Of a stretch of 64,000 nt of DNA, positions 15,193 to 24,331 are shown one piece after another (positions within the stretch are counted from its first letter, which is position 1; each line of letters opens with the position of its first letter). Position numbers and translations under genes: made by a program. The notes beneath the pieces were generated by a model. It did no database searches, had not been told where the DNA came from, and saw only the letters and a program-made list of their open reading frames with translations. Where the stretch lies: contig JAHBUY010000007.1 of the NCBI GenBank assembly GCA_019637795.1, positions 338,286-402,285 of the forward strand, read 5' to 3'. The DNA is from a bacterium. Lineage in GTDB: Bacteria > Desulfobacterota > Binatia > HRBIN30 > CADEER01.

Positions 15193-17411
15193 GCCGTTTG
15201 TCACGCTACGCCGCGCCGCTGGCCCTGGCCGCCGCCGCCCACCTCGCCCTGCTCAGCCAGGGCGGCATGCTCGGCTGCACCTTCGAGGCGCCGACCGGCG
15301 CCCAGGTCGACGACGACATGGACGACCCCAATTTCTACACCTGCCAATGCCGCTGCAGCGCGCCGGTCACCACCACCGTGCGGGTCGCGGCGCGCTTCGA
15401 CGATGCCGAACAGAGCCCGCAGCGGATCGACGACACCGACGGGGCCACCGACCTCGACCTCGGCGTCGTGTTCGGCGCCCTGCGCTTCGGCAGCGTCGTC
15501 ATCCCGCCGGGCGCGACGATCACCGCCGCCTCCCTCCAGCTCACCGCCGATCAGGCGTTCAGCAGCAGCAACGCCACGGCGTGCACCCTGACGCTGTTCG
15601 GGGAGGCGGTGGACGACGCCCCCTCCTTCGGCGCCAACTTCGCCAACCTCGCGGCGCTCCCCAGGACGACCGCGTCGGTCCCCTGGGCGGTCCCGGCGTG
15701 GGTGGTCAACGCCTCGGGCCCGGCCCAGCGCTCGCCCGACCTGCGGGCGATCGTGCAGGAGATCGTCAACCGGCCGGGCTGGGCGTCGGGGAACGCGCTC
15801 GCCCTGCTGCTCGCCAGCAGCGGCGGCCGACGCGAGGCGGAGTCCTACGACGGCAATCCCAACAAGGCGGCGGTGCTCGAGATCGCCTACCGCATCGCCA
15901 CCGACCAGGCGCTGAACGTCTGCATGCCGGCGTCGCTCAATCCCAACCTGCGCGACGGCAACGGCATGCCGCAGGCGGAGCCGAGCGACATGGCGCTCCA
16001 GAACGACTGCGCCGGACGGGTCGAGACGACGCTCTCGCACATGGCGCAGGCGTGCGACTACCCGGCGCAGTGCGAGTGCGACGCCGAGATCGGGTCGCGC
16101 AAGTTCAACGCCGTCTGCAACGATCCCTGCGCCGCGGTGCCGCTCGATCCGAGCTGCGCCAACTTCGATCCGGTGGGCGGCACCACCACGGCGACCAACG
16201 CCCCGGGCGACGCGCCGGTCTGCGCCGCGACGCGCAATGCCGCCAGGAGCGGACCGAGCGCGCTGTCCGCCGCCGCCTTCGGACAGGTGAGCGAGTGCCT
16301 GGTCGAAGGCCCGGCGACGATCGAGATCGGCGACGAGGACAAGGAGTCGCGGGCGCGCGGCGTCGTCGAGCTGACCGGCCGGCCGTGTCCGGGCGCCCAG
16401 TGCGCCCTCGGCCTCGCCTACAATCTCAGCCTCGACAAGATCACCTTCGCCGTCCGCTTCCACGCCGACCCGGTGTTCGAGGATCTCGCGTCCTCGGGCA
16501 ACAGCACGCCCGGCGCGGCGGTGATCGGCGCCAGCGGCCTCGGCACGGTCGCCCCCAACCAGGCGCAGAGCTCGTTGCGCGGCCGGCGCAGCAGCACCAC
16601 CAGGGCCTACGTGCTGCCGAATCCGAACGACATCGGCGTCTTCGTCGACTGGCGCCATCACACCTGCGCCCTGTTCGGAACCGTCGCCAGCACGGCGGAT
16701 GGCGAAACCAACGGCGAGGAGCAGCTCGCTGCCGAGATCAGCGCCAGCGGGGACATCGTCAACCAGCCGCCGCGCGCCGTCGCCGGGGCCGACCAGCGGA
16801 TCGAGTGCGCCTCGCCGGCCGGCGCCAGCGTGCTCCTCGACGGCCGCGCCAGCAGCGACGCCGACGGCAATCTCGTCCGCCTGTCGTGGACCCGAGAGAG
16901 CCGCAGCGGCCCGCGGCTCGGCAGCAGCCCCACCCTCCTGCTCACCCAGCCGATCGGCGAGACGCGGTACGTGCTGCGCGCCCTCGACGATCTCGGACAG
17001 ACCGACGAGGATGCGACCCGCGTCGCCGTCCTCGACAGCACCGCGCCCTCGGCCAGCCTCAGCGTCAGCCCGGCGGTGCTGCACAAACTGACGCCGGCGC
17101 TGGTCCCCGTGACCGCGACGATCCGGACCAGCGACCTCTGCGACCCGCAGCCGATCGTCCGCCTCAAGTCGATCACCAGCAACGAGGGCGATCTCGCCGA
17201 CGCGACCCACACCAACCCGGACATCCAGGGCGCCGCCTTCGGCACCGACGATCGCCAGTTTCAGCTCCGCGCCACGCACCGCGTGCCGAACCGCGGTCGC
17301 CTCTACACGATCACCTACGAGATCAGCGACCACTCGGGGAATGTGACGACGCGTCTGGCGACCGTCTCGGCTCCGTATCTCTACGTGCTCCCGTACAACC
17401 CGTGGCGCTGA
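15189..17411 (+). CDS. large secreted protein with DNRLRE-like and PKD-like domains
   Basis: A 740-residue exported protein. The N-terminus has a signal (YAAPLALAAAAHLALLSQGG, followed by MLGC, a possible lipobox). Residues of about 55-250 form a DNRLRE-type jelly-roll module (VVIPPGATITAASLQL, then DLRAIVQEIVNRPGWASGNA and LALLLASSGGRREAESYDG). A Cys-rich middle follows (CDYPAQCECDAEIGSRKFN). A PKD-like domain starts at AGADQRIECASPAGASVLLD and continues GRASSDADGNLVRLSW, and a final Ig-like segment ends near YLYVLPYNPWR. It is coupled to the small gene upstream. It is likely a surface structural or adhesive protein with no enzyme motif. Confidence 0.7.
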   Translation: MSRLSRYAAPLALAAAAHLALLSQGGMLGCTFEAPTGAQVDDDMDDPNFYTCQCRCSAPVTTTVRVAARFDDAEQSPQRIDDTDGATDLDLGVVFGALRFGSVVIPPGATITAASLQLTADQAFSSSNATACTLTLFGEAVDDAPSFGANFANLAALPRTTASVPWAVPAWVVNASGPAQRSPDLRAIVQEIVNRPGWASGNALALLLASSGGRREAESYDGNPNKAAVLEIAYRIATDQALNVCMPASLNPNLRDGNGMPQAEPSDMALQNDCAGRVETTLSHMAQACDYPAQCECDAEIGSRKFNAVCNDPCAAVPLDPSCANFDPVGGTTTATNAPGDAPVCAATRNAARSGPSALSAAAFGQVSECLVEGPATIEIGDEDKESRARGVVELTGRPCPGAQCALGLAYNLSLDKITFAVRFHADPVFEDLASSGNSTPGAAVIGASGLGTVAPNQAQSSLRGRRSSTTRAYVLPNPNDIGVFVDWRHHTCALFGTVASTADGETNGEEQLAAEISASGDIVNQPPRAVAGADQRIECASPAGASVLLDGRASSDADGNLVRLSWTRESRSGPRLGSSPTLLLTQPIGETRYVLRALDDLGQTDEDATRVAVLDSTAPSASLSVSPAVLHKLTPALVPVTATIRTSDLCDPQPIVRLKSITSNEGDLADATHTNPDIQGAAFGTDDRQFQLRATHRVPNRGRLYTITYEISDHSGNVTTRLATVSAPYLYVLPYNPWR

Positions 17412-17419
17412 GCGGATGC

Positions 17420-17445
17420 GAGGCGGCGGCGATCGCCGCCGCCTC
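17420..17445. terminator. 26-bp perfect palindrome between convergent genes
   Basis: The stretch is its own reverse complement, centred on GATC (17431-17434) with arms of GGCGGCGGC/GCCGCCGCC plus flanking AG/CT. It starts 8 bases after the stop at 17411 and lies 33 bases before the stop of the converging gene at 17478. It would form a stable hairpin in either transcript and is probably a bidirectional terminator. No T-run follows, so it may depend on Rho. Confidence 0.5.
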
Positions 17446-17477
17446 CCCTGGCGGGCCGCGGCGCCGGCGCTGCCGGG

Positions 17478-20402
17478 CTAGCGGGCGAGAAGCTGGCGGG
17501 CGGCGGCGATCTCGGGGGCGTTGGCGGGGCGCGGCGCGAACCACTCGTGCGCCTGGCGCAGGCGGGAGAGCCCCTCGACGCCGCGCCCCGTCCGGTCGTA
17601 GTGGCGTGCCAGGGCGACCGCCGCCCGCAGCTCGAGCAAGCGCGCCCCCTGGGCGCGGGCGACCGCCAGCGCCTGCTCGAGCGACGCCTCGGCGGCGCGC
17701 TCGCTGGCGCGGGAGGCCCGCCCGCCCGGTCCGCCCCCGGCGAGGAGATGGCTGTGGCCGATCAACACCGGCGCCAGGTGCACGCGCTCGCCGCTCTCCT
17801 CGGCGACCGCGATCGCCTCGTCATAGCGCCGCGCCGCGCTGGCGCGGTCGCCCTCCAGCAGGTCGGCCGTCGCCAGCATCCCCAGGTACGACGGGCGCAT
17901 CAGCGCCGCGCCCGTCTGCTCCACGGCCGCGATGCCACGGCGCATCAGCGCGATGCCGTCGGCGACGCGCCCCTGCATCACCTGGCTCCAGCCGCAGATG
18001 GCCATCGCCATGCCGAGCACGTGCGGGAAGCCGTGCTCCTCGGCGAGCTGCATCGACTCGCGCAACAGCGCCTCGGCGCCCGCCCAGTCGCCGAACAGTT
18101 GTCGCGACACGCCGGCGCCGTAGCAGGCCCAGGCGAGCGAGAAGACATCGGGCAGCCGGCGGGCCAGCGCCAGGCCGTCGCCATCGAGCGCCGCCGCCTC
18201 CTCCAGGTCCCCCTGCAGCGCGCGCGTCCAGGCCAGCCACAGGGCGCACGCCACGCCCGGGTCGTAGCCGCCGTAGACCCGGGCGTGGGTCGCGTGCTGC
18301 GCCGGATCGTAGCCCGCCAGCCCGCGTTCGAGGTGGGCGGCCGACTCGGCCAGCGCGCCGGCGTGGAACAGCGTCGCGCCATGCCCGTAGTGCGCCTGCA
18401 CGACGAGGTGGCGGTCGGCGCCCGGATCGGCCGCATGGCGCAACAATTCCTCGCCGAGCTCGCGCGCGACCGCCAGCGCGCCGCGCACGTGGTGGTACGA
18501 CAGCAGGCCACGCAGGACCGGGAACACCTCCGCGGCGCCCCGCAACTCGCCGCACAGCGCCCGCGCCCGCGCGTAGTCGCGCTCGGTCTCGGCCGCGGCG
18601 TAGCCGCTGGTCGCCATGTGCAACGTCGCCCGCGTGACCACCAGGCGCAGCTCGCGCGCCGCACGATCGGCGACCGCGCCGGCATCCGCCAGCGCCGCCA
18701 GCGCGGCGCCGCAGTGCCCGACGGCCTCGTGCGGCGCCTGGTTGGCGAGCGCCGCGAAGGCCGCCAGTTGGTGGTACTCGAGGGCGCGCGGGCGCTCGCG
18801 GCCGCGCGTGAAGTGCATCGCCAGTTGCGCCGCGTGCTCGCCGGCGCGGGGCCCGAACCCGGCTTCCTCGCGCAGCCCGACGGCGCGGTGCATCCGCACC
18901 CGCCGCGCGGCGCCGATTCGCTGGTAGAGCACGTGGCGGTACAGGGCGTGGCGGAAGCGATAGCGGTCGCTGATCGTCCCGTCCGGCCATTCCGCGGCGC
19001 CGGCGTCGGCGATCAGTCCGCCATCGCCGGCCAGTGCCTCGCAGGCGTCCTCGACGACCTCCAGCGGTTCGCCGAGCGCCGCCGCGACGCTGGCGACGGT
19101 GAACGGGTCGCCGGCGACGCTGGCCGCCTCCAGCGTGCGCTGCGCCGCGGCGGAGAGCGCCTCGATGCGGCGGGCGATCAGCTCCTGCAGGCCGACCGGG
19201 ACGTGCTCGGCGAGCCCGTCGAGGCTGCCCTCGCCGTGCCAGCGACCGTCCCGCCGGACCAGCAGCCCCTTGCCGACGAGGTCGTCCAGCAGGTTGATCA
19301 TGAACAGCGCATTGCCCTCGCTGCGCTCGTGGATGCGGGCCGCGACCCGACGCAGGTCCTCGGCCGGGAGGCCGGGAAAGCGGCCCTCGACGTAGCGGGC
19401 GACGTCGTCGGGCGAGAGCAGCTCGAGCGCCAGCTCCTGGCACTGGCCGCTGGCGCGCAACTCCTGCAGGAAGGGGCGCAGCGGATGCTGATGGGCGATC
19501 AACTCGGCGGCGCGGGTCGTGGCGACGATCAGCAATCGCGCCGGCTCGCGTCGGCCGGCGACGAAGCGCAGCACATCCACCGTCGCATGGTCGCTCCAGT
19601 GCAGATCCTCGAGCAGCAGCGCCAGGGTGCGCGTGCGGGTGAATACGTCGAGCGCTTCGCCGAGCTCGCGCAGCCTGCGCGTGGGGCCGGCGCCGGCCGT
19701 GCGCCGCTTCACCGACGGCCGGGCCGCGAGCGCCGGCAATTGACCCGCCCAGCTCGGCGCGTGGCGGCGCAGCACCCGCGCCAGCTCGTCGCCGCGCGGC
19801 GCGCGCAGCAGACGCCCCATGGCGTCGAGCAGGGGCAGGTACGGCTCGCCCTCGCCGTACTGTTCGAGGCACTGGCCGCGGGCCACCCAGACGCCGGGGT
19901 GGCGCGTCAGCTCCTCGGCGAAGTGGTCGACGACCGCCGTCTTGCCGATCCCCGCCTCGCCGCTGACCACCAGCAGACCGCGCGCCCCCTCCTCCGCCCG
20001 CGCCAGGGCGCGGTGCAGCGCCGCCAGCTCGCCGTGGCGGCCGACCAGACCAGGCGCGCCCGCCGCGCTCGCCGCCGCGCCGCGCGCAATGCCGCCGATG
20101 AAGCGATACCCGGTGCGGCCGACGGTCTCGATGTAGCGCGGCGCCGCCACCGGATCGTCCAGGGCCTCGCGCACGGCGCGCACCGCGACCTTCAGCACCG
20201 CCCTGGTGACCGCGGTACCCGCCCAGACGCGCGCCAGGAGCTCGTCGCGCCCGACCACCTCGCCCGGCCGGGCCGCGAGGTAGGCGAGCACGGCGAGCGG
20301 CCGGGGCTGCAGCGCCACCGGCGCGTCCCCCTTCCAGAGGCGCACGGCGTCCTGGTCGAGCCGGTACGGGCCGAAGGTGATGGCGTTCGTCGGGCGGTTC
20401 AT
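17478..20402 (-). CDS. winged-helix - AAA ATPase - TPR regulator (adenylate-cyclase/SARP-like architecture)
   Basis: A 974-residue protein. Residues 1-105 are an OmpR/PhoB-type winged helix (FGPYRLDQDAVRLWKGDAPV, then YIETVGRTGYRFIG). A STAND/AAA-like ATPase follows (LVGRHGELAALHRAL, Walker A SGEAGIGKT at about 147-155, LLLEDLHWSD as the Walker B). The C-terminal half is a run of TPR-like helices (YGHGATLFHAGALAESAAHL, LEGDRASAARRYDEAIAVAE). Such proteins couple a DNA-binding domain to an ATP-driven sensor. The direct target and ligand are unknown. It converges on the secreted protein gene, with a palindrome between the two. Confidence 0.85.
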   Translation of the reverse strand: MNRPTNAITFGPYRLDQDAVRLWKGDAPVALQPRPLAVLAYLAARPGEVVGRDELLARVWAGTAVTRAVLKVAVRAVREALDDPVAAPRYIETVGRTGYRFIGGIARGAAASAAGAPGLVGRHGELAALHRALARAEEGARGLLVVSGEAGIGKTAVVDHFAEELTRHPGVWVARGQCLEQYGEGEPYLPLLDAMGRLLRAPRGDELARVLRRHAPSWAGQLPALAARPSVKRRTAGAGPTRRLRELGEALDVFTRTRTLALLLEDLHWSDHATVDVLRFVAGRREPARLLIVATTRAAELIAHQHPLRPFLQELRASGQCQELALELLSPDDVARYVEGRFPGLPAEDLRRVAARIHERSEGNALFMINLLDDLVGKGLLVRRDGRWHGEGSLDGLAEHVPVGLQELIARRIEALSAAAQRTLEAASVAGDPFTVASVAAALGEPLEVVEDACEALAGDGGLIADAGAAEWPDGTISDRYRFRHALYRHVLYQRIGAARRVRMHRAVGLREEAGFGPRAGEHAAQLAMHFTRGRERPRALEYHQLAAFAALANQAPHEAVGHCGAALAALADAGAVADRAARELRLVVTRATLHMATSGYAAAETERDYARARALCGELRGAAEVFPVLRGLLSYHHVRGALAVARELGEELLRHAADPGADRHLVVQAHYGHGATLFHAGALAESAAHLERGLAGYDPAQHATHARVYGGYDPGVACALWLAWTRALQGDLEEAAALDGDGLALARRLPDVFSLAWACYGAGVSRQLFGDWAGAEALLRESMQLAEEHGFPHVLGMAMAICGWSQVMQGRVADGIALMRRGIAAVEQTGAALMRPSYLGMLATADLLEGDRASAARRYDEAIAVAEESGERVHLAPVLIGHSHLLAGGGPGGRASRASERAAEASLEQALAVARAQGARLLELRAAVALARHYDRTGRGVEGLSRLRQAHEWFAPRPANAPEIAAARQLLAR

Positions 20403-20741
20403 CGCGTGCCGAGGGGTCGCCCAGGTGAGGAAGCGCGGGGCCGGTAGCGCTCAATCACGAGCGCGGAGCGCGGGCAAGGTTCTTTTTCCCCCTGCCCACG
20501 GAGGCCCGCGCTGGCGGCGCCGCGCCGGCGCCCGCGGCGTCAGGCGCCGAACAGGTGATGCAGCCCCGCCCACGTCAGGGCGGCGATCAGGGGCTGCATC
20601 TTTCTCGCGCCCGCGACGGTAGGACTGCATGGCGCTCGAAGAGCAGCTCCTCCTCGCGGAAGAGCGACCCAGCGCAGCGGTGCGCTGCGTCCCTCGCCAT
20701 GTGGCCCCGCGCTGGTGACGAGTCGGGCGGCGGCCGCCCGC
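20403..20741. other. intergenic stretch without a supported gene
   Basis: These 339 bases lie between the winged-helix-ATPase gene (start at 20402) and the end of the sigma-factor gene (20742). They should hold the promoter of the former. I see no coding signal, no clear -35/-10 pair and no notable repeat. Confidence 0.4.
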
Positions 20742-21989
20742 TCACCCGGCCAGGGCGGCGCGCCGGCGCTGCAGGAAGCGGGTGACGGCCGGATCGCGCT
20801 CGAGGCCGATGGCCCGTTCGTAGGCCGCGTCCGCCGCGGCGCGCTCTCCGATATCGGCCAGCAGACGGGCGCGCGCCGCCCAGTAGGGCTGGTAGTCGGC
20901 CAGGCGGCGCGCGTCGCCGATCGCATCCAGCGCCGCCAGTCCGGCGGCGGCGCCGCGCCGCTCCGCCACCGCCACGGCGCGGTTGACCGCCACCACCGGC
21001 GAGCCCGTCATCTCCAGCAGCAGATCGTACAGGCGCTCGATCGCCTCCCAGTCGGCGCCGCCGCCCCGGCGCCGCACCACGTGCGCCGACTGCACCGCCG
21101 CTTCGAGCTGGTAGCGCCCGAGGCCCGGCAGGGCGCTGGCCCGCCGCAGCAGCGTCTCCGCCTCGTCGATCAGCGCCCCGTCCCAGGCGGCCGGATCCTG
21201 CTCGGCCAGCGGGACGTAGTCGCCGTCGGCGTCGCGACGCGCCGCCCGCCGGGACTGCGCGTAGAGCATCAGGGCCAGCAGACCGAGCGCCTCCGCCTGG
21301 TCGGGCAGCAGCGACGCCACCAGCCGTCCCAGCCAGATGCCCTCGTCGGCGAGGTTGCGCCGCCGCGCCTCGGTGCCGGAGGGATCGGACCAGCCCTCGC
21401 AGAAGGCGGCGTAGATCGCCTCGAGGACGGCGTCGAGGCGCTCCGCCATCTCGCCGCGGCCGGGGACCTGGAACGGGATGGCGGCGTCGCGGATCTTGCT
21501 CTTGGCGCGCACCAGGCGCTGCGCCATCGTCGCCGGCGAGACGAGGAAGGCGGAGCCGATGGCGGCGGCGTCGAAGCCGAGGATGGTCTGCAGGATGAGC
21601 GGCGCGCGCACGCCGGCGGCGATCGCCGGATGCGCGCAGGCGAACATCAGGGCGAGGCGCTCGTCGGGCAGCGCCGGCTGCGCCGCCGCCGCGGCGACCT
21701 CGTCGGCCATCAGTCGGAGGTGGGCCGCCGCCTCGCTGCGGCTGCGCCGCCGCCGCGCCGCGTCGATCTGGCGGCGGCGCGCCACGGTCGTCAACCAGGC
21801 CTCGGGGTTGCGCGGCACGCCGTCGCGCGGCCAGTCGGCGAGGGCGCTGGCGAACGCCTCCGCCAGCGCGTCCTCGGCGCCGGCGACATCGCCGGTGCGC
21901 GCCGCGAGATAGGCGACCAGCTTGCCGTAGCTGCGCCGCGCCACCGCCGCCGCCGCCGCGCGCGCCGCGCCGCCGTCGCCCTCGTCCAT
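20742..21989 (-). CDS. ECF sigma factor, ECF42-like, with C-terminal TPR/DUF6596-type extension
   Basis: A 415-residue protein. The N-terminal sigma-70 region 2 (YGKLVAYLAARTGDVAGAED, ALAEAF and WPRDGVPRNPEAWLTTVARR) and region 4 (LILQTILGFDAAAIGSAFLV, SPATMAQRLVRAK) cover about the first 190 residues. The long C-terminal extension contains YAAFCEGWSDPSG, GLLALMLYAQSRRAAR and VVAVNRAVAVAERRG, as in ECF42 sigma factors. It lies 16 bp downstream of a DGPF-domain gene, the usual ECF42 partner. ECF42 members are controlled through this extension and not through a classical anti-sigma factor. Confidence 0.9.
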   Translation of the reverse strand: MDEGDGGAARAAAAAVARRSYGKLVAYLAARTGDVAGAEDALAEAFASALADWPRDGVPRNPEAWLTTVARRRQIDAARRRRSRSEAAAHLRLMADEVAAAAAQPALPDERLALMFACAHPAIAAGVRAPLILQTILGFDAAAIGSAFLVSPATMAQRLVRAKSKIRDAAIPFQVPGRGEMAERLDAVLEAIYAAFCEGWSDPSGTEARRRNLADEGIWLGRLVASLLPDQAEALGLLALMLYAQSRRAARRDADGDYVPLAEQDPAAWDGALIDEAETLLRRASALPGLGRYQLEAAVQSAHVVRRRGGGADWEAIERLYDLLLEMTGSPVVAVNRAVAVAERRGAAAGLAALDAIGDARRLADYQPYWAARARLLADIGERAAADAAYERAIGLERDPAVTRFLQRRRAALAG

Positions 21990-22005
21990 GCGGAGCGGCG
22001 CCCGG

Positions 22006-22344
22006 CTACGGCAACGGCCAGATCGGCCGCACCTCGACGACGCCGCGGCTGGCGCTCGGACAGCGCGCCGCCCAGGCGAGCGCGGTGTCGAGATCGGGCA
22101 CGTCGATGATGTGGAAGCCGCCGAGCTGTTCCTTCGCCTCGGCGTAGGGCCCGTCGACGACCGTCGTCCTGCCGTCGACCAGGCGGACGCTGGTGGCGGT
22201 GCCGGCGCCGCGCAGGCGCTCGCCGCAGACGTAGATGCCGGCCTTCCTCATGGTTTCCGCGTAGGCGGCACAGGTCGGCATGCGCTCGTCCATCCTGTCC
22301 ACCCGTTCCGCGTCGTCCTCGTAGATCAGCAGCATGTACCGCAT
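22006..22344 (-). CDS. YCII-related DGPF-domain protein
   Basis: A 112-residue protein opening MRYMLLIYEDDAERV, with the family motif VDGPYAEAKEQLGGFHIIDV (here DGPY in place of DGPF) and a C-terminal ALAWAARCPSASRGVVEVRPI. It is translated just before the ECF42-type sigma factor, the arrangement known for this pair. The biochemical role of DGPF proteins is not settled. The fold is a dimeric ferredoxin-like barrel. Confidence 0.9.
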   Translation of the reverse strand: MRYMLLIYEDDAERVDRMDERMPTCAAYAETMRKAGIYVCGERLRGAGTATSVRLVDGRTTVVDGPYAEAKEQLGGFHIIDVPDLDTALAWAARCPSASRGVVEVRPIWPLP

Positions 22345-22407
22345 GGCGTCTTCCTCCTACGCCGTCGTCGTTCGCGCCTGGCGGCAATCGACACTGCCGC
22401 GCCGGCC

Positions 22408-22517
22408 TTGCCCAAGAATTCGCTGCTCCGCGAGGCAGCCCCAGGTTGTTAGGTTGCTACGTTGTTAGTTGTTAGGCCTGAACGGCCTCTGAGACTAAGA
22501 ACCTAACAACTAACAAC
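22408..22517. repeat. left part of a large hairpin, interrupted by the IS element
   Basis: GTTGTTAGTTGTTAGG at 22461-22476 is perfectly inverted at 22502-22517 around a 25-base loop. If the IS and one CTAG copy are removed, the right arm continues into 24236-24241 and matches 25 of 26 bases of 22451-22476. An outer pair, TTGCCCAAGAA (22408-22418) and its complement at 24242-24252, extends the structure. It looks like a miniature inverted-repeat or large intergenic hairpin. Its function is unknown. Confidence 0.6.
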
Positions 22518-22521
22518 CTAG

Positions 22522-24231
22522 CCCGGATTATTCACACTTTCGACGGCGCGGCCAGTGTTCGAGGCGTAAAGGGCGCCAGATGAGGTGCGGCAGAGCGGCG
22601 AGCGGGGTGTAGCGGGTCAGTGAGCGGCAAGTGCGGGTCGTAGGTAGACCGCGGATGATCCCGAGAGACGCGATGAGATCAAAGAAGCGCGCGGACGACC
22701 CGCGCACGGACATAGCACCGCCGTGCGCCCCGATCGGGGCGCCGCGGCGAGCGAGGTTTCAGCGAGGGGGAGGCGGGGGCGTGCGGCTATCCCGGCGCGC
22801 CGAGGGGGGCCATGTGGGTGAGGACGCGCTCAAACAGCGCCTGCCCCGGCCACCCGCTGGCGAGGTGGAACCACACCCGGCGCACCGAGCGGTGAACGCG
22901 GGCGCCCACTTTGAACAGACGCCCGCGCAGCGTGGCCATCGTGCTGCGGGCCAGCTCGGTCCCGACGAGCACGCGGCGGCGGAAGAGCACTGCCAGGTTG
23001 TACGCGTACGCATGCAGTTGGAGCCGGAAGGCATTGGCGCGATAGGCCGCACACGACAGCCGATCGGCGGCCAGATCGTTCTTGAGTTCCTTGATGTAGT
23101 TCTCGGCCTGCCCGCGTTGCTCGTACCAGTGGAAGATTTGCTGAGCCCGGCCGCGGCGGTTGGTCACCACGAAGCGCAGATTCCGTCCCTCGGCGGTGCG
23201 TTCGATCTTGGCCACCACGCGGCGCGGGCGGTGCCAACTGTGGGCTTGGTAGGAAAAGCTGGCATACAGCCGCACGCGCGCCCCGCGCCGTTCCCAGAGC
23301 GCTTCGGCCTTCTCGCACAGCGGCTGCACCAGGGTCTGCAGTCTGGAGTTGCGGGCAAAGCCGATCGCGTAACGCAGCCCGTGGCGCTCGGCATACGCGA
23401 GCAGATCGGGCTTGGCGAACTCCCCATCGGCGCGCAGCGCCAGCGGCTGGGCGGGACCGAAGTGGCCGCGCAGCCGCGCCAGCAACGGGCGCAGCAGCGG
23501 GATCACCTGGCGGCTCCCCATGGCGTTGCCGGGCCGCAGCCGCGAGCCCAGCAGCAGCCCGCTGCGCCCGTCGAAAATCAGCACGGGGTGATACATGTAG
23601 CCGCCGTAGTGCTGATTGAAGAACGTGAAGGGCTGCTGGCCGTGGGTCGGATCCTCGGTGGAATCTACATCCAGGATGATCTCGTCGCGCGGACCGCGCG
23701 GTTCATAGCGACACAGCCATTCGGTGCCCTGCGTCTCCAGCAGCCGGATCGACTCCCACGCGACCCCGTTCTCCAAGCGCGACAGCGTCGGCTGCGACGC
23801 CAACGCGGTCAGGCCGCGCGCCGCCACCGTGCACAGCGTCGGATCGCGCCGCAGCGCCGTCGCGTCGTTGGCGTCCTCGTAGCCGGCGGCAATTTGATAC
23901 AGCCGCTGACGCAGCAGCGTCAGCAATTCGTGCTCGGTGAACCGCGTGTCGCGCGGGTCGGCGATCAACGTCGGCAATGCTGCCGTCACCCCGACCCGCT
24001 CATCGAATTCCCGCAGCAGCACCAAGCCCGCATCACTGGTGATCTCACCCCCATCGAATGCCACCGCCAGCTTCGGTGCGAATTGGAATTGGAATCCCGA
24101 TCCGCTACGACACTCTGTAGCCACCGCCGCTCCTCCTCTCTGCTTCGATCAAGAGTCTCGCAGCCCTTGTCTGTAGCAGATTTCAGAGGTGCACGGTGGC
24201 TTTCTACTTTAGTAACCGTGAATAATCCGGG
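22522..24231 (-). mobile_element. IS1380-family insertion sequence, apparently complete
   Basis: A 1710-bp element with 14-bp perfect terminal inverted repeats (CCCGGATTATTCAC at 22522-22535, complement at 24218-24231). It is flanked by CTAG on each side (22518-22521 and 24232-24235), consistent with the 4-bp duplications of IS1380. It encodes a single intact transposase. CTAG is palindromic, so it could alternatively be counted as part of the repeats. Confidence 0.85.
22787..24124 (-). CDS. IS1380-family DDE transposase
   Basis: A 445-residue transposase that looks intact. Family features include an N-terminal GGEITSDAGLVLLREFDERV, the first catalytic Asp in ILDVDSTEDPTHGQQ, the second in LRADGEFAKPDLL, and YEQRGQAENYIKELKND with the catalytic Glu near the C-terminus. 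A basic segment before the end (RRRVLVGTELARSTMATLRG) is typical. It occupies most of the IS element and is transcribed leftward. Confidence 0.93.
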   Translation of the reverse strand: MATECRSGSGFQFQFAPKLAVAFDGGEITSDAGLVLLREFDERVGVTAALPTLIADPRDTRFTEHELLTLLRQRLYQIAAGYEDANDATALRRDPTLCTVAARGLTALASQPTLSRLENGVAWESIRLLETQGTEWLCRYEPRGPRDEIILDVDSTEDPTHGQQPFTFFNQHYGGYMYHPVLIFDGRSGLLLGSRLRPGNAMGSRQVIPLLRPLLARLRGHFGPAQPLALRADGEFAKPDLLAYAERHGLRYAIGFARNSRLQTLVQPLCEKAEALWERRGARVRLYASFSYQAHSWHRPRRVVAKIERTAEGRNLRFVVTNRRGRAQQIFHWYEQRGQAENYIKELKNDLAADRLSCAAYRANAFRLQLHAYAYNLAVLFRRRVLVGTELARSTMATLRGRLFKVGARVHRSVRRVWFHLASGWPGQALFERVLTHMAPLGAPG

Positions 24232-24331
24232 CTAGCAACCTTTCTTGGGCAAAGCCTATCGCGCCGCCGCCGCTGGAGGGAGGCACAGGACGCGGGCGCG
24301 GGCGGGCACGCAGGCCCACCCGCGCCGGCGA

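Noticed and set aside
17478..20402. Long plus-strand open frame opposite the winged-helix-ATPase gene (about 17547-20447)
   Set aside because: It is an antisense shadow: no domain, odd composition, and the minus-strand frame shows three recognisable domains.
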